Positions 27,399 through 37,710 of a stretch of 64,000 nt of DNA are shown here, in pieces. A model generated the notes under the pieces. That model was not told where the DNA came from. It did not search any database and was given only the letters and a program-made list of their open reading frames with translations. A program made the translations under genes and the position numbers. Source of the stretch: JAJKIV01 sp036741775 (lineage in GTDB: Bacteria; Gemmatimonadota; Gemmatimonadetes; Gemmatimonadales; Gemmatimonadaceae); contig DAINRQ010000001.1 in NCBI GenBank assembly GCA_036741775.1, forward strand, positions 62,001 through 126,000. The letters are read 5' to 3'. Position 1 is the first letter of the stretch. Every line of letters starts with the position of its first letter.

Positions 27399-27620
27399 AT
27401 GGCCAGGCAGGATCAGAGTGAACCGTCGCCGCAGGGCGTCCAGAAGGATCCCGAGCAGTGGGTGACCGGTGACGAGAGCATGACGGACGCACAGGCGTCC
27501 TACCTGAAGACGCTCGCTCAGGAGGCTGGCGAGCAATTCGATGAGACGCTGACGAAAGCCGAGGCCTCCAAGCGAATCGATGAGCTCCAGGCGCGCACCG
27601 GACGCGGGCGCAACCATTAG
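27399..27620 (+). CDS. DUF3072 domain protein
   Basis: A 73-residue soluble protein. The core DPEQWVTGDESMTDAQASYLKTLAQEAGE followed by EASKRIDELQARTGRG is the DUF3072 pattern: a short helix-turn-helix-like segment that ends in a basic tail. These small proteins are widespread in soil bacteria and have no known function. It is monocistronic, with a strong hairpin directly after its stop codon. Confidence 0.85.
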   Translation: MARQDQSEPSPQGVQKDPEQWVTGDESMTDAQASYLKTLAQEAGEQFDETLTKAEASKRIDELQARTGRGRNH

Positions 27621-27629
27621 TCCCTACAG

Positions 27630-27663
27630 GGGGCTCGCACGATGATCGAATCGTGCGAGCCCC
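27630..27663. terminator. Hairpin after the DUF3072 gene
   Basis: GGGGCTCGCACGAT (27630-27643) pairs perfectly with ATCGTGCGAGCCCC (27650-27663) across a 6-base loop, starting 10 bases after the stop codon at 27620. No T tract follows. Confidence 0.7.
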
Positions 27664-27821
27664 GATCGAATCCAGTGCGGGTCGAGCGCACATTCCGGCA
27701 CAAGGACCGCCTGCACTACCGGACCTAACGAGTCGCCTATGCGCCGCAGCTGCTGCCTGTGCTTGCGCGGGGCGTCTTGTTCCTGCAAGCTCCATGTTCC
27801 TCCACTTGGGGCCGCAATGCC

Positions 27822-28637
27822 ATGAACGCTATCGTCGTGGACGCCTCTCAGGAGGAGCCCCTCCCAAAGTACCGGTCGAGGGTGCGCCGGTTCATCAAGA
27901 AGGACCCCAACGTGGGATGGGGGTATGACCCGTTTAGCGGCATGGTCGACCTGGTTCCGTCGATCACGATAGCCAAAGGGAACAACGACGCCACCATCGT
28001 CGAGATCGTCGCTCATGGGTCGCCCACGTACCACCACGACATAGGCGGCGTGTCGGTCGCACCCTTCGCGGCGGAATTACGAAAGTTGCTGACGACCACC
28101 CAAAACTCGAGCGTCTACCTCACGGGCTGCAATACCGGGTTGTCCGAGGGAGGCTACTGCATCGCCGAAGAACTTGCGCGAGCGCTCGAAGGGGTCAGTG
28201 TGTTTGGGGCCGCCGGCTTCGTCATGGACGGTGCCGCCATCACGGAGAACGCGGAAACGGCGGCGGAGTTCGAAGGCCAGCGCTATACGGGCGCGCGCGA
28301 CAGCATCCACGACGCGTGTTGGAATGAGTTTTTCTTCGCGCCGTCCGAAGCTCTCGTTCCAAGCAGCGCACGCATGCGGCCGAAGCCGAACCCGGAGATC
28401 GATCCGGACGTACTGCGCGAGGCAATCGCCGAGGCGTTGAGGGCGAAGCGGCGGCGCTCGGTTCCCCCGCTGCTCGTCGGGCCGGACTTGCGCGGGGTGA
28501 TCGACCTGGAGACCGGGCCGTTCGCCTATGAACTGCTTCTGCGCGCGTCCATCCTCCGCAACGCGATTTCGCGCGAGGCGTTCGAATTCCCGCGAGGCCC
28601 TGAGCTCCTCGACCGCGCGCTGCGAAACGCCCGGTAG
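27822..28637 (+). CDS. Orphan caspase-like (clan CD, CHAT/DUF4347-like) protein
   Basis: A 271-residue protein from the ATG at 27822. The first 170 residues look like a compact caspase-type fold: a predicted strand into VEIVAHGSPTYHHDIGG (candidate catalytic histidine), a helix VAPFAAELRKLL, then SVYLTGCNTGLSEGGYC (candidate catalytic cysteine), followed by IAEELARALEGVSVFGAAGFV. The HG and GCNTG spacing matches CHAT and DUF4347-type domains. There is no signal peptide and no TPR partner domain. The C-terminal 100 residues are a charged helical region (DVLREAIAEALRAKRRRS) of unknown role. Neighbouring genes give no function. Family membership is inferred from motif spacing only, so protease activity is unproven. 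Confidence 0.6.
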   Translation: MNAIVVDASQEEPLPKYRSRVRRFIKKDPNVGWGYDPFSGMVDLVPSITIAKGNNDATIVEIVAHGSPTYHHDIGGVSVAPFAAELRKLLTTTQNSSVYLTGCNTGLSEGGYCIAEELARALEGVSVFGAAGFVMDGAAITENAETAAEFEGQRYTGARDSIHDACWNEFFFAPSEALVPSSARMRPKPNPEIDPDVLREAIAEALRAKRRRSVPPLLVGPDLRGVIDLETGPFAYELLLRASILRNAISREAFEFPRGPELLDRALRNAR

Positions 28638-28645
28638 GAATCGCA

Positions 28646-28676
28646 CGTCGGTCCACGCGCATCGCGCAGGCCGACG
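28646..28676. terminator. Weak hairpin between convergent genes
   Basis: CGTCGG (28646-28651) can pair with CCGACG (28671-28676), with a smaller GCGC/GCGC stem inside. It lies between the converging genes ending at 28637 and 28693. Weak candidate only. Confidence 0.3.
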
Positions 28677-28692
28677 GCGGGAGCCAGGCGAA

Positions 28693-28995
28693 TTACGGCG
28701 CCGGCGGCTCCATGTCGAACGCCGCGGCCAGGAAATGGCGGGCCGCCTTGTGGCGCCGCTTTTCGGCTGTCTTGGCCGCGGCCGAAACGGCCCCGAGCTT
28801 GTCGAGCAGCAGCCGCACGATCTTGGCGTCGTTCTCCGCTGACCGCCGACCCTCGAGGAGGCCTTTCAAGGTGTTATACGTCCGCATACTCCCAAGCGGA
28901 ACGTCGATCTCCGCCCGGAACGTTGCCGAGGGCTTCCCTTCGGCGTAGTCGAGGATCAGCATCTTGTTGATCTTCTTCGTGCCTAGCGGAGGCAT
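28693..28995 (-). CDS. Small hypothetical protein
   Basis: A 100-residue protein I do not recognise. The ATG at 28995 is preceded by GAGGG at good distance; the open frame upstream lacks coding character. It begins MPPLGTKKINKMLILDYAEG, has a basic/hydrophobic middle (LGSMRTYNTLKGLLEGRR) and ends with two amphipathic helices (NDAKIVRLLLDKLGAVSAAAKTAEKRRHKAARHFLAAAF). The composition suggests a small soluble, possibly nucleic-acid-binding helical protein. It converges on the caspase-like gene and is divergent from the kinase gene at 29118. Confidence 0.6.
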   Translation of the reverse strand: MPPLGTKKINKMLILDYAEGKPSATFRAEIDVPLGSMRTYNTLKGLLEGRRSAENDAKIVRLLLDKLGAVSAAAKTAEKRRHKAARHFLAAAFDMEPPAP

Positions 28996-29117
28996 GGCAT
29001 GTCCCTCGACGGTGGGAGTAACCTCGCGCGTACGGTTAAAGTAAGTGCGTCGATACTCTACGGCGGACTGGCGTACGCCGCCAGTCCATCGCACACCCCC
29101 TTCGCTCTTCGCGCCTC

Positions 29118-31670
29118 GTGACGGACGACGGCGAGCTCTTGCAGCTTCAGCGATCGCTGGCCGGGCGGTTTCATGTCCTGCGTGAGATCGGGCGAGGCGG
29201 CATGGCGCGGGTCTACGAAGCGGCGCAGGACGGCCGAGAAGCGCCGCTCGCCCTCAAAGTCCTCCGGCCGGAACTCGTCGCGCTCGTCGAACGTCAGCGA
29301 TTCCTGCGCGAAATCGAGCTGGCCTCGGGACTGTCACACCCCAATATCCTTCCAGTCCTGGCGTCGGGTGAAACGGAGTCATCGCTGTACTATGCGATGC
29401 CTTTACTGCCGGCTGGGACTCTGGCGGATCGACTCGGCGCCGAGACGCAACTACCGGTGGCGGACGCCGTTCGCATCGCACGCGACATCGGGAGCGCGCT
29501 CGATTACGCGGTAGCGCACGGAGTCGTGCATCGCGACGTCAAGCCGTCGAACATCCTGCTCGCGCCGGATGGGCGAGCCATCCTCGCGGACTTCGGTATC
29601 GCGCGCGCGATCGATCAAGCGGCGGGGGACCGTCTGACGTATTCGCAGTTCGCCGTCGGCACGCCGGCGTACATGAGCCCCGAGCAGCATACGCCGTCAT
29701 CAGCGATTGATGGCCGATCCGATCAGTACTCGCTCGCGGTCGTACTCTACGAGATGCTGGCGGGGACGACGCCCTTCATTGGGGCGACGCCGCATGCCAT
29801 CCTCGCGCGAAAGACACTCGATCCGATGCCGTCGTTGCGCGCGGTCCGGCGCGAAATTCCGCGAGAGATGGAGCGCGCCATAGCGCGGGCACTCGCCGTC
29901 ACGCCGGCGGATCGGTTTGAGACGGCGAGTCAGTTCCTGGACGCGGGCTCTGCAGGTCCGGCGCGGCGTCGGTGGAATCGCGTTGCAGTAGTCAGCGTCG
30001 CGGTTGCCGGCCTTGGTGCGATCACGTGGGGGGTGGTCGAACGATTTCGAGAGCCGCCGGCGCCGGGGGTCCCGCGCGTCGCGGTTCTTCCATTCACGAA
30101 CGCGACGGGCGATTCGGCGTTGGGCGTGGTTGGCTTCATGGCCGCTGACTGGATCTCGGAGGGCCTGTCGCGGACCGGCATCGTCGATGTGGTCCCGACC
30201 CCGGCCGTTCTCGAAGCGTCGGCGGCAGTCACGAAAGATGAAACGAGCTCCCTGGCAAGCCTGGGGCGCGCCCTGGGCGCGACGGTTCTCGTCACTGGCC
30301 GAATCTACCTGCTACGCGATTCACTGCGGGTGCAGACGCAGGTCACCGACGCCCCGCAGCTCTCGCTGCTCGGCGCCGTCGCACCCGTCTCGCTCGATCG
30401 CCGGGATCCCATGGGCGGCATTGAGCGCCTTCGTACCGGCGTAATGGGACTCCTGGCATCGGAACTCGATCCGCGCCTGGCGGCCACCGCTGGCGCGAGC
30501 ATGACACCGCCGACGTTCGAGGCGTATTCCGCGTTCAGTCGTGGACTCGAGGAGTACGTGCGCAATGACTTTCGCACGGCCGCGCGTCTCTTCATGGCCG
30601 CGGCGGAGGCAGACTCCACGTTCGGCGTGCCCCTGTTGTTCGCATCGATCAGCTTGTCAAACGTGGGCGATTACGCGGCTGCGGATTCGGTCGCTCGCCG
30701 CATGAACGCGCTGTCGGCCACGCTCAGTCCGCTCCACCGCACCTGGCTCGAGTATCGACTTCGCATGCTCGCTGGTGATCGATCAGGCGCGCTCGAGATC
30801 GTCCGACGTCTCGCTGCCCTGAGCCCGGGGACGAAGGCGAGCTATAACTACGCGGTCGAGGCGTATGAGAACGGGTTCTACGAGGAAGCCATCGCCGCGC
30901 TGAACACGCTCGACACCAACACCGGAGCGATGCGAGAATGGGCGTCGTGGTGGGACGTCATGGGGTCGTCGCAACACATGCTTGGAGACTTCGCGGCTGA
31001 AGGCCGTGTCGGCGCGGCTGCGCAGCGACGGTTTCCGGACCGGCTGTTCGCGCGCCTACCGTCCATCCGGTCCCTGGCCGCGCTCGGGGAGTTCGATGAA
31101 CTACAACACGCGCTGTCGGCGGCGGCATCGCTCCCTCGTGACCCGTACGGCACCACTGTCGGTTCGCTCACCATCGAGGCGGCACGGGAGGCCGCCGCGC
31201 ATCGCGGCACCGCCGCGGCTCGGCCGTTGTTCGAGCGGGCACGCGCTTGGTATGTAGCGGAGGATCGCTCGAACACGGTGGCGCTTGGCTACATCGAACA
31301 CGAGCTGGGGGATGATCGACGCGCCGTTACCTGGCTCGAGCCGTATGCGTCGAGCGATTCCGCGACGGCCGAAGCCATCGGCCTCCTCGGGGTCGCCGCA
31401 GCTGGCGCCGGCGACACGGCGCTTGCCCGGGCGCTCGGGGCTCGGTTGTCTGCAGACACGGCGCGCTACGGATTCGGCGAGGCGCGACTCGCGGAGGCAC
31501 GCATCCGGATGACCTTGGGCGAATCGGATTCCGCGGTCGCGCTGCTCGCGCGAGGTTTTCGGGAAGGACTCGCGCGCGATCACTGGACGCATACGACGCG
31601 CGAGTTCTGGCCGCTGAAGCGGGACTCCCGATTTGTCGCGCTCGTGAAGCCAAGACGACGCGGTGACTGA
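29118..31670 (+). CDS. PknB-type Ser/Thr protein kinase with TolB-like and TPR C-terminus
   Basis: An 850-residue protein from a GTG start. The kinase domain has all key residues: glycine loop IGRGGMARVYEA, K47 in LALKVL, H138-R-D140 with KPSN, D158-F-G160 and the TPAYMSPEQ activation-segment end. One transmembrane helix follows near residues 287-305 (VAVVSVAVAGLGAITWGVV). Outside is a TolB-N-like region (RVAVLPFTNATGDSALGVVGFMAADWISEGL, VLVTGRIYLLRDSLRVQTQVTDAP), then TPR repeats up to the end. This build is common in Gemmatimonadota and Acidobacteria: an outer sensor/scaffold tied to an inner kinase. Substrate unknown; no phosphatase or FHA gene is adjacent. Confidence 0.92.
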   Translation: MTDDGELLQLQRSLAGRFHVLREIGRGGMARVYEAAQDGREAPLALKVLRPELVALVERQRFLREIELASGLSHPNILPVLASGETESSLYYAMPLLPAGTLADRLGAETQLPVADAVRIARDIGSALDYAVAHGVVHRDVKPSNILLAPDGRAILADFGIARAIDQAAGDRLTYSQFAVGTPAYMSPEQHTPSSAIDGRSDQYSLAVVLYEMLAGTTPFIGATPHAILARKTLDPMPSLRAVRREIPREMERAIARALAVTPADRFETASQFLDAGSAGPARRRWNRVAVVSVAVAGLGAITWGVVERFREPPAPGVPRVAVLPFTNATGDSALGVVGFMAADWISEGLSRTGIVDVVPTPAVLEASAAVTKDETSSLASLGRALGATVLVTGRIYLLRDSLRVQTQVTDAPQLSLLGAVAPVSLDRRDPMGGIERLRTGVMGLLASELDPRLAATAGASMTPPTFEAYSAFSRGLEEYVRNDFRTAARLFMAAAEADSTFGVPLLFASISLSNVGDYAAADSVARRMNALSATLSPLHRTWLEYRLRMLAGDRSGALEIVRRLAALSPGTKASYNYAVEAYENGFYEEAIAALNTLDTNTGAMREWASWWDVMGSSQHMLGDFAAEGRVGAAAQRRFPDRLFARLPSIRSLAALGEFDELQHALSAAASLPRDPYGTTVGSLTIEAAREAAAHRGTAAARPLFERARAWYVAEDRSNTVALGYIEHELGDDRRAVTWLEPYASSDSATAEAIGLLGVAAAGAGDTALARALGARLSADTARYGFGEARLAEARIRMTLGESDSAVALLARGFREGLARDHWTHTTREFWPLKRDSRFVALVKPRRRGD

Positions 31671-31696
31671 CACCCGTCTTCTCGGCTGCAGCGTGG

Positions 31697-34162
<2,466 letters not shown>

Positions 34163-34274
34163 AGTTCACCGGATTGCCGAGGGGTAGGTACGCTCGACGG
34201 AATCGACATGCCGGGCGCCTCGGTTTCCAGTCCTGGATCCCCTCGTCCGGTGCAACCGGTTCGGATTGTCCTGC

Positions 34275-34505
34275 CTACGGACGCGGCGCGGGTGACGCCG
34301 CCGCGAGGAGACGGGCGAGTCCGTTCGCCGACATGGATTCCCACTGCCAGCCAACGGTCAAGCGAACGGGCTCACTGACCGACGGCGTCGTGCAGGTGAG
34401 GATGACATCCTGCCCCGCTGGCTCCGCGGTGCCGGCGGCTGCAGTCAGCGTGGGTACGCACGTCCATTCACGCCCGTTCACGTCGGTTACGGTACGACTC
34501 GCCAT
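34275..34505 (-). CDS. Small hypothetical protein
   Basis: A 76-residue protein from an ATG with GAGGA about five bases upstream. The sequence MASRTVTDVNGREWTC ... VILTCTTPSVSEPVRLTVGWQWESMSANGLARLLAAA suggests a small beta-strand domain, with two cysteines that could pair, followed by a short helix. No signal peptide. I do not recognise a family; the shape suggests a short accessory protein of the TPR gene next to it, which lies upstream on the same strand with about 60 bases between. Confidence 0.6.
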   Translation of the reverse strand: MASRTVTDVNGREWTCVPTLTAAAGTAEPAGQDVILTCTTPSVSEPVRLTVGWQWESMSANGLARLLAAASPAPRP

Positions 34506-34568
34506 CGTTTCCTCGTTGGTATGCGTGACCCTCGTCGTGCCATGATCATGCAAGCTAGTCAGGGATCC

Positions 34569-36686
34569 TCAAACCAACCAGTTGACCGGGATTCGCGGGT
34601 CAGGGACGTACGTGCAATAGACGCCCGTGCGGATTGTACGATCGAGGTGGACGCCTAACGCCGGGTGATGCTCGCCGATCCTGCGCAGAGCAGCGCGTAT
34701 CGCCTGGGTTACCCCCGCCCTCGCCCGTTCGGTTGCCGAGCCGGCGCGGCGATCGCGACCACCGAGCCCGATGGCGCGCGAGAGCTCGCGCGTGAGGAAC
34801 TCGCGTTCGGCATCCGCTTGTGCTTCACGTTCCACATCGCCCGTCACGCGCGCGTCGTCGATGTCGTCGTCGATCTCGGCGAGCCGCCGGCGATACGCGG
34901 CCTTGGCACGCGCGTCGAGCATCTCGCCGGCATCACCGAGCGCCAAACCCTCCCCTGACGATGTTCCATCGTCGCCAACCGATGACTCCCCGCGCTCGAA
35001 CGCCACCAGGTCGAGCACATGGACGGCATGACCGGGGTCGGCGAGGAGCCGGGTGAGGTATCGCAGTCCTTTGACGTCACGGAGGTGTGCCGTGTGTCCG
35101 TCGAAGGTGAGACGCCACGCGTCGCTCTCACGGCGGAACACGTTCACCTGTGGATCTCCGCGGCTCGTGACTCTCCACTCGTCCACAGGCAGACCGGACT
35201 GCGGCGCCGACTCGGGCACCAATGTGTGGTCCGTTCGCACGTCTGCGCAGGCGTTGGCCGCTTCGCCGGCCAGATAAGCGGCGCCGACCCGCTCGAGCGC
35301 GGCCCCGGCAGTACGGAACTCGAGAATCGCACGCTCCTCGTTTCCGCCTATTCGATGGGCCTGCGCGAGTCCCATCCGCGCGAGCGCCGATTCGTACGGT
35401 GCGCCGATTTCGTTCCATAGATGCAGCGCGGCGTCGAACTCGGAGCGCGCTCCAGCGGCGTCACCTTCGGCCAATCTGATGCGCGCACGCGCGAGGGTCG
35501 CGCCGGCCGTCAGGGCCTTGCTTTCGAACAGCCGGGCGATCTCCTCCAGCTCGTGTCCGGCCCACTGCGCTCGCTCGAGGTCGTCCGCCGCAATCGCGAT
35601 CTCGACTTGCGCCTCCAGTAACGGCGCCCGACGAAGCTCGGTGTTCGGTGGCAATTCCTTCGACGGAATCCTGAGCGGATGATCGAGCGCTTCCCGGATG
35701 GATGTCACAGCGAGAGCGATCTCTCCGCGCGCGAGATGCACGAGCGCAAGACCGGGTTGTGCATCCCACCCCGCTTCATGCGCGGCGACGAATGCCTTCT
35801 CGGCGCCGTCGACGTCGCCCTTCCGAAGCCGAATCCGTCCGAGCTCCGTGAGCGGCCAGCCGAGCTCGCGTCGCAGATAGGGGCGCAACTCCTCACAGGC
35901 CAGCAGCGCTTCCTGTTCTGCGTCGTCATTGGACCCGCGCAGACGGAGAATCTCCGCGCGGTGGACGCGGCACCGCCCATGGATGCTCCCGACGGCACGC
36001 CCGTGTCGCCAGCGCTCCATCGCCTGCGTCCACTGTTCGGCGAGGTCGTATTGCGCGAGCGCCTGCAGCGCGCATACGAGCTCGCAGTAGACGACGCCCG
36101 TGAGGAACGAGTCGAGCTCGCCGGACACGGTGGCAACGGCTGCTTCATCGAGGAGATCGAGGCCATGCCTAACGTCGCCGTCCAGGATGAGGTTGCGCGC
36201 CTCTGCAATGCGGCCGATGGCGGCCGCGGCGGGATCGTGCTGCGTGCCCACCTCGATCGCCCTGCGAGCCCACCGTCGTGCTTCCGCAAAGTCACCCGAG
36301 AGCAGGCGCTCGTAGTTGCGCACGACCGCGAGCCACGCATGAACCGCGGTGACCTCGTGACCTTCGAGAAGGAGCTCCGCGCGTTTCGCCCACCCGCGGA
36401 CCGGCGCGATGAGTGCCGTATCGAACAGCAGATGCATCGCCACGCGCGTGGCAGCGGTCGCCGCCGCCAACCGATCGCCACGCCGCAGGCTGTCGGCGTG
36501 CAGGCGCTCCAACACGTCGATCGCGGCGTCGAGATGGCCAGCGGCGTACGCGACGTCTGCCGCGAGGAGAAGATCCGCCGACCTCGTCGATTCCCCGGCG
36601 GTCGCGCGAACAAGCAGGTCATGCGCCTGGTGCCAATCGCCCCGCGACGCCGCCTCGCGCCCCTGCTCCACGAGCGTCCCGCTCAT
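34569..36686 (-). CDS. TPR protein with C-terminal regulator-type domain
   Basis: A 705-residue cytoplasmic protein. Most of it is MalT/LuxR-type TPR helices (SADLLLAADVAYAAGHLDAAIDVLERLH, then many similar pairs). From about residue 530 there is a region usually found at the C-terminus of large AAA/TPR transcription regulators: VFRRESDAWRLTFDGHTAHLRDVKGLRYLTRLLADPG, an acidic helical stretch, then RARAGVTQAIRAALRRIGEHHPALGVHLDRTIRTGVYCTYVP. The ATPase and LuxR DNA-binding domains of those regulators are absent here. It may be a regulator fragment that works alone, or partner of a separate ATPase. Divergent from the alpha/beta hydrolase at 36820, with palindromes in the gap. Confidence 0.75.
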   Translation of the reverse strand: MSGTLVEQGREAASRGDWHQAHDLLVRATAGESTRSADLLLAADVAYAAGHLDAAIDVLERLHADSLRRGDRLAAATAATRVAMHLLFDTALIAPVRGWAKRAELLLEGHEVTAVHAWLAVVRNYERLLSGDFAEARRWARRAIEVGTQHDPAAAAIGRIAEARNLILDGDVRHGLDLLDEAAVATVSGELDSFLTGVVYCELVCALQALAQYDLAEQWTQAMERWRHGRAVGSIHGRCRVHRAEILRLRGSNDDAEQEALLACEELRPYLRRELGWPLTELGRIRLRKGDVDGAEKAFVAAHEAGWDAQPGLALVHLARGEIALAVTSIREALDHPLRIPSKELPPNTELRRAPLLEAQVEIAIAADDLERAQWAGHELEEIARLFESKALTAGATLARARIRLAEGDAAGARSEFDAALHLWNEIGAPYESALARMGLAQAHRIGGNEERAILEFRTAGAALERVGAAYLAGEAANACADVRTDHTLVPESAPQSGLPVDEWRVTSRGDPQVNVFRRESDAWRLTFDGHTAHLRDVKGLRYLTRLLADPGHAVHVLDLVAFERGESSVGDDGTSSGEGLALGDAGEMLDARAKAAYRRRLAEIDDDIDDARVTGDVEREAQADAEREFLTRELSRAIGLGGRDRRAGSATERARAGVTQAIRAALRRIGEHHPALGVHLDRTIRTGVYCTYVPDPRIPVNWLV

Positions 36687-36753
36687 CGCTCACCTCGCCG
36701 GGTTCGTCGTCCCGCCAGGGGAAGGATACACCCCGCTGCCCGTAACATCACGC

Positions 36754-36788
36754 ATTACCGCGGTAATCCCGCTTCTCACGCCGTGAGA
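36754..36788. promoter_or_regulatory. Tandem palindromes in divergent promoter region
   Basis: Two exact palindromes lie in the 133-base gap between divergent genes: ATTACCGCGGTAAT (36754-36767) and TCTCACGCCGTGAGA (36774-36788, one central base). They are candidate operators for one or both genes. The core TACCGCGGTA also occurs once upstream of SusC (22624-22633). No regulator can be named. Confidence 0.4.
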
Positions 36789-36819
36789 TCAGAGCACATG
36801 CCTACACTCGGGAGGAGCC

Positions 36820-37680
36820 GTGGAACGCGCAGAGGTCAACGGAGTCGAACTGGATTATGAGGTGATTGGGTCGGGCGAGCCAGTGTTGCTGATCAGCCCC
36901 GTCGTGGCGGACGGATTCCTGCCGCTCGTTTCCGCCCTGGAATCGCGCGGTCGCTACCGCTTCGTTCGCTACCATAGAAGGGGATGGTGTGGAAGCACCC
37001 ACACTGCTCCCCCAGTGACCATTCGAGATCACGCGGCAGACGCCATCGGGTTGTTGGAGTACCTCCAGCTCTCTCGAGCGCACGTCATCGGGCACTCCCA
37101 TGGCGGTGCGATCGCCCTTCAGCTTGCTTTCGAGCGTCCGGATCTCGTTCACACGCTGGCGCTACTCGAACCCGCGCTGTACAGCCTGCCGAGTGCTGCG
37201 CTTCTATTCGAGAGAGCCGCGCCGTCGGTCGAAGCGTATTGCGCCGGCGATATGGAGGGAGCCGTGGCTGGCTTCCTCCGCGTTGCGAGTGGACTCGAGC
37301 TGGAGCGATGCCTCGCGGTGCTGGATGAGCACGTCCCCGGTGGTTTCGCGCGCGCGGTCGAGGATGCGGACACGCTGTTCGGCGTCGAGCTGCCGGCAGT
37401 AGTCGCGTGGACCTTCGGCCCCGAGCAGGCGGCTACGATCAGTCAGCCGGTGCTGTCGGTTCTGGGCGCCGAAACCGATCAACTCTGGGTCGATGCCGCC
37501 GCCACTTTGCGCTGCTGGTTCCCGAAGCTCGACGAGCGCAGGGTCGACGGGGTAGGTCACTTGCTTCACATGCAGAACCCGGCCCCGGTAGCACGGGGAC
37601 TCGGCGCGTTTCTGTCCCACCACCCAATTGGGGTCGGAGTCAAATTTCATCGTTCTGTTGCATCCGCCGCAGAACGATGA
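36820..37680 (+). CDS. Alpha/beta hydrolase, 3' end formed by a repeat element
   Basis: A 286-residue hydrolase, GTG start with GGAGGAG just upstream. The nucleophile elbow is GHSHGG (S93), the oxyanion loop follows GSGEPVLLISP, and the likely acid and histidine are in SVLGAETDQLW and VDGVGHLLHMQN. Substrate unknown. The last 17 or so codons (after FLSHHP) and the stop codon lie inside the inverted-repeat element at 37626-37701, so the native C-terminus was probably replaced when the element arrived. The extra tail (GVGVKFHRSVASAAER) has no family counterpart that I know. Confidence 0.85.
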   Translation: MERAEVNGVELDYEVIGSGEPVLLISPVVADGFLPLVSALESRGRYRFVRYHRRGWCGSTHTAPPVTIRDHAADAIGLLEYLQLSRAHVIGHSHGGAIALQLAFERPDLVHTLALLEPALYSLPSAALLFERAAPSVEAYCAGDMEGAVAGFLRVASGLELERCLAVLDEHVPGGFARAVEDADTLFGVELPAVVAWTFGPEQAATISQPVLSVLGAETDQLWVDAAATLRCWFPKLDERRVDGVGHLLHMQNPAPVARGLGAFLSHHPIGVGVKFHRSVASAAER

Positions 37681-37701
37681 AATTTGACTCCGACCCCAAT
37701 T
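37626..37701. repeat. Long inverted-repeat element, copy A
   Basis: Two perfect 32-base arms (37626-37657 and 37670-37701) beginning AATTGGGGTCGGAGTC, separated by 12 bases. The stop codon of the hydrolase gene is in the right arm, and the ATG of the next gene is nine bases beyond it. Same family as the elements at 39336, 40784 and 46977. Confidence 0.9.
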
Positions 37702-37710
37702 CCCGAATGC

